Origin: Chromatiaceae bacterium
Lineage (GTDB): Bacteria; Pseudomonadota; Gammaproteobacteria; Chromatiales; Chromatiaceae
DNA length: 64,000 nucleotides
NCBI GenBank assembly: GCA_027078745.1
Contig: JALWWO010000010.1
Coordinates: 62,001 to 126,000 of the forward strand
Reading direction: 5' to 3'
In this document: piece after piece, positions 63,196-64,000 of the stretch
Layout of the letters: every line of letters begins with the position of its first letter
Numbering within the stretch: the stretch's first letter is position 1
The notes under the pieces: generated by a model
Database searches by the model: none
What the model was told of the DNA's origin: nothing
Seen by the model: the letters and a program-made list of their open reading frames with translations, nothing else
Translations under genes and position numbers: made by a program

Positions 63196-64000
63196 ACAGG
63201 CCCAATCCCCGGGCAGTGGCGGGGGAGAGCAGGGCACCCGGGCCGAGGACGAGCAGCAAGGTGCCCGCCAAGAGCAGGGCGCTGCCTTCCACCGCATTTC
63301 GATGGCCCATCCGTTCCCGCCGCAAGGCTTCCCGCAATTGCTCGGTCTCTTCACAGCGACTGCGGGCGCTCAAGATCTGCTGCTGAAAGCCGGATAGCAC
63401 TTGATAGGCTAGCAGGGGCCATTCCGGCAGCTGCTCGGACAGGGGATTGAGGTTTTCCCTAGTGCGTCGGAGGAAGGCGCGCGGCCCCACCTGATGGCGC
63501 ATCCAGCGTTCTAGAAAGGGTTTCGCCGTGGTCCAGAGATCCAGTTCCGGATAGAGCTGCCGCCCCAGACCCTCGATGTTGAGCAGGGTCTTTTGCAGCA
63601 GCACCAATTGGGGCTGAATCTCCATGTCGAACCGCCGAGCGGTCTGGAACAGGCGCATGAGGAAATGGCCGAAGGAGATTTCCGCCAGGGGCCGGCCGAA
63701 ATAGGGTTCGCTCACCGTGCGCATGGCGGATTCGAACTCATCCACCCGGGTGCCCGGGGGCACCCAGCCGGATTCAATGTGCAGCTCCGCCACCCGCCGA
63801 TAATCCCGATGGAAAAAGGCCAACAGGTTTTCCGCCAGATAGCGCTGATCCTCTGTGGTGAGGGAGCCGACGATGCCGAAATCCACGGCGATATAGCGGC
63901 CGCTGGGCTCCACGAAGATATTGCCCGGATGCATGTCCGCGTGGAAAAAATTGTGCTCGAAGACCTGTTTGAAAAAGATCTCCACGCCCCGTTCCCCGAG
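63140..64000 (-). CDS. ubiB: UbiB-family ubiquinone biosynthesis kinase-like protein (5' truncated by window end)
   Basis: C-terminal ~286 residues of UbiB, an atypical kinase-fold ATPase needed for ubiquinone synthesis. The HxDxHPGN motif is [16 protein letters not shown], followed by [11 protein letters not shown]; two TM helices at the end ([18 protein letters not shown] and [14 protein letters not shown]) match the family. The frame is open to the window edge at 64000, so the start lies beyond. The overlap of 56 bp with the convergent epimerase gene is long but both frames look intact. Confidence 0.95.
   Translation of the reverse strand, partial: LGERGVEIFFKQVFEHNFFHADMHPGNIFVEPSGRYIAVDFGIVGSLTTEDQRYLAENLLAFFHRDYRRVAELHIESGWVPPGTRVDEFESAMRTVSEPYFGRPLAEISFGHFLMRLFQTARRFDMEIQPQLVLLQKTLLNIEGLGRQLYPELDLWTTAKPFLERWMRHQVGPRAFLRRTRENLNPLSEQLPEWPLLAYQVLSGFQQQILSARSRCEETEQLREALRRERMGHRNAVEGSALLLAGTLLLVLGPGALLSPATARGLGLFSFALGAVLLLWGRMRRP

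Overview
The window looks like the chromosome of a Gammaproteobacterium, probably an environmental Chromatiales/Ectothiorhodospiraceae-like lineage (inference). The evidence is the gene order cinA-thpR-recA-recX-alaS-lysC-csrA-tRNA-Ser, PmbA, PtsP, UbiB, GluQ, a MetA close to the Halorhodospira/Thioalkalivibrio type as I remember it, and a proteobacterial type VI secretion system (T6SS). Most of the DNA is GC-rich; a few stretches (about 16.3-17.9 kb and 59.9-61.1 kb) are clearly more AT-rich and look acquired. No IS element, prophage, CRISPR array or rRNA operon was seen.

Layout. 1-9.3 kb: end of pmbA, then a minus-strand run of thioredoxin-like protein, YgbA-family protein, ptsP and L,D-transpeptidase, a large secreted GDSL hydrolase, and metA with an uncharacterised P-loop partner. 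9.3-17.9 kb: a nine-gene surface-polysaccharide cluster (WcaF-like acetyltransferase, GalE, five glycosyltransferases, a Wzy-like polymerase, a methyltransferase). 17.9-30.7 kb: a T6SS locus in two divergent arms, pppA-tagF-tssM-tssL-tssK-tagH on minus and tssA-tssB-tssC-hcp on plus, without tssE/F/G/H/I/J. 30.8-32.1 kb: a GH8 glucanase. 32.3-39.1 kb: tRNA-Ser, csrA, lysC, alaS, recX, recA, thpR, cinA, all minus.

39.2-46.6 kb (plus): an unrecognised protein, a TtcA-family PP-loop protein, a 2Fe-2S flavin reductase, HtrA, VanZ, DUF971, and a small-protein/FtsX-like/ABC ATPase operon. 47-48.5 kb (minus): an uncharacterised protein, gluQ and tRNA-Thr, where the gluQ frame runs into the tRNA. 48.7-56.5 kb (plus): ctpA, a DJ-1 protein, a WecA-like transferase, a WbpM-like epimerase/dehydratase, and gspE-gspF. 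56.5-59.8 kb (minus): a five-gene cysteine-rich cassette (two NosL-family proteins, TauE/SafE-like, TlpA-like, an 8-TM protein). 59.8-61.0 kb: a decayed GT61 glycosyltransferase. 61.2-63.2 kb: a GT2 transferase and an epimerase. The window closes in ubiB.

How they fit together. The polysaccharide cluster, the WecA/WbpM pair and the later GT2/epimerase pair probably build one or more O-antigen or capsule chains. The T6SS genes give the membrane complex (TssK/L/M), the sheath and tube (TssB/C/Hcp), TssA and a threonine-phosphorylation branch (TagH FHA, PppA phosphatase, TagF). The most interesting items are the gluQ/tRNA-Thr overlap, the probable CTG start of recX, the NosL-TauE-TlpA-membrane cassette with no nosZ in view, and the multi-frameshift GT61 relic.
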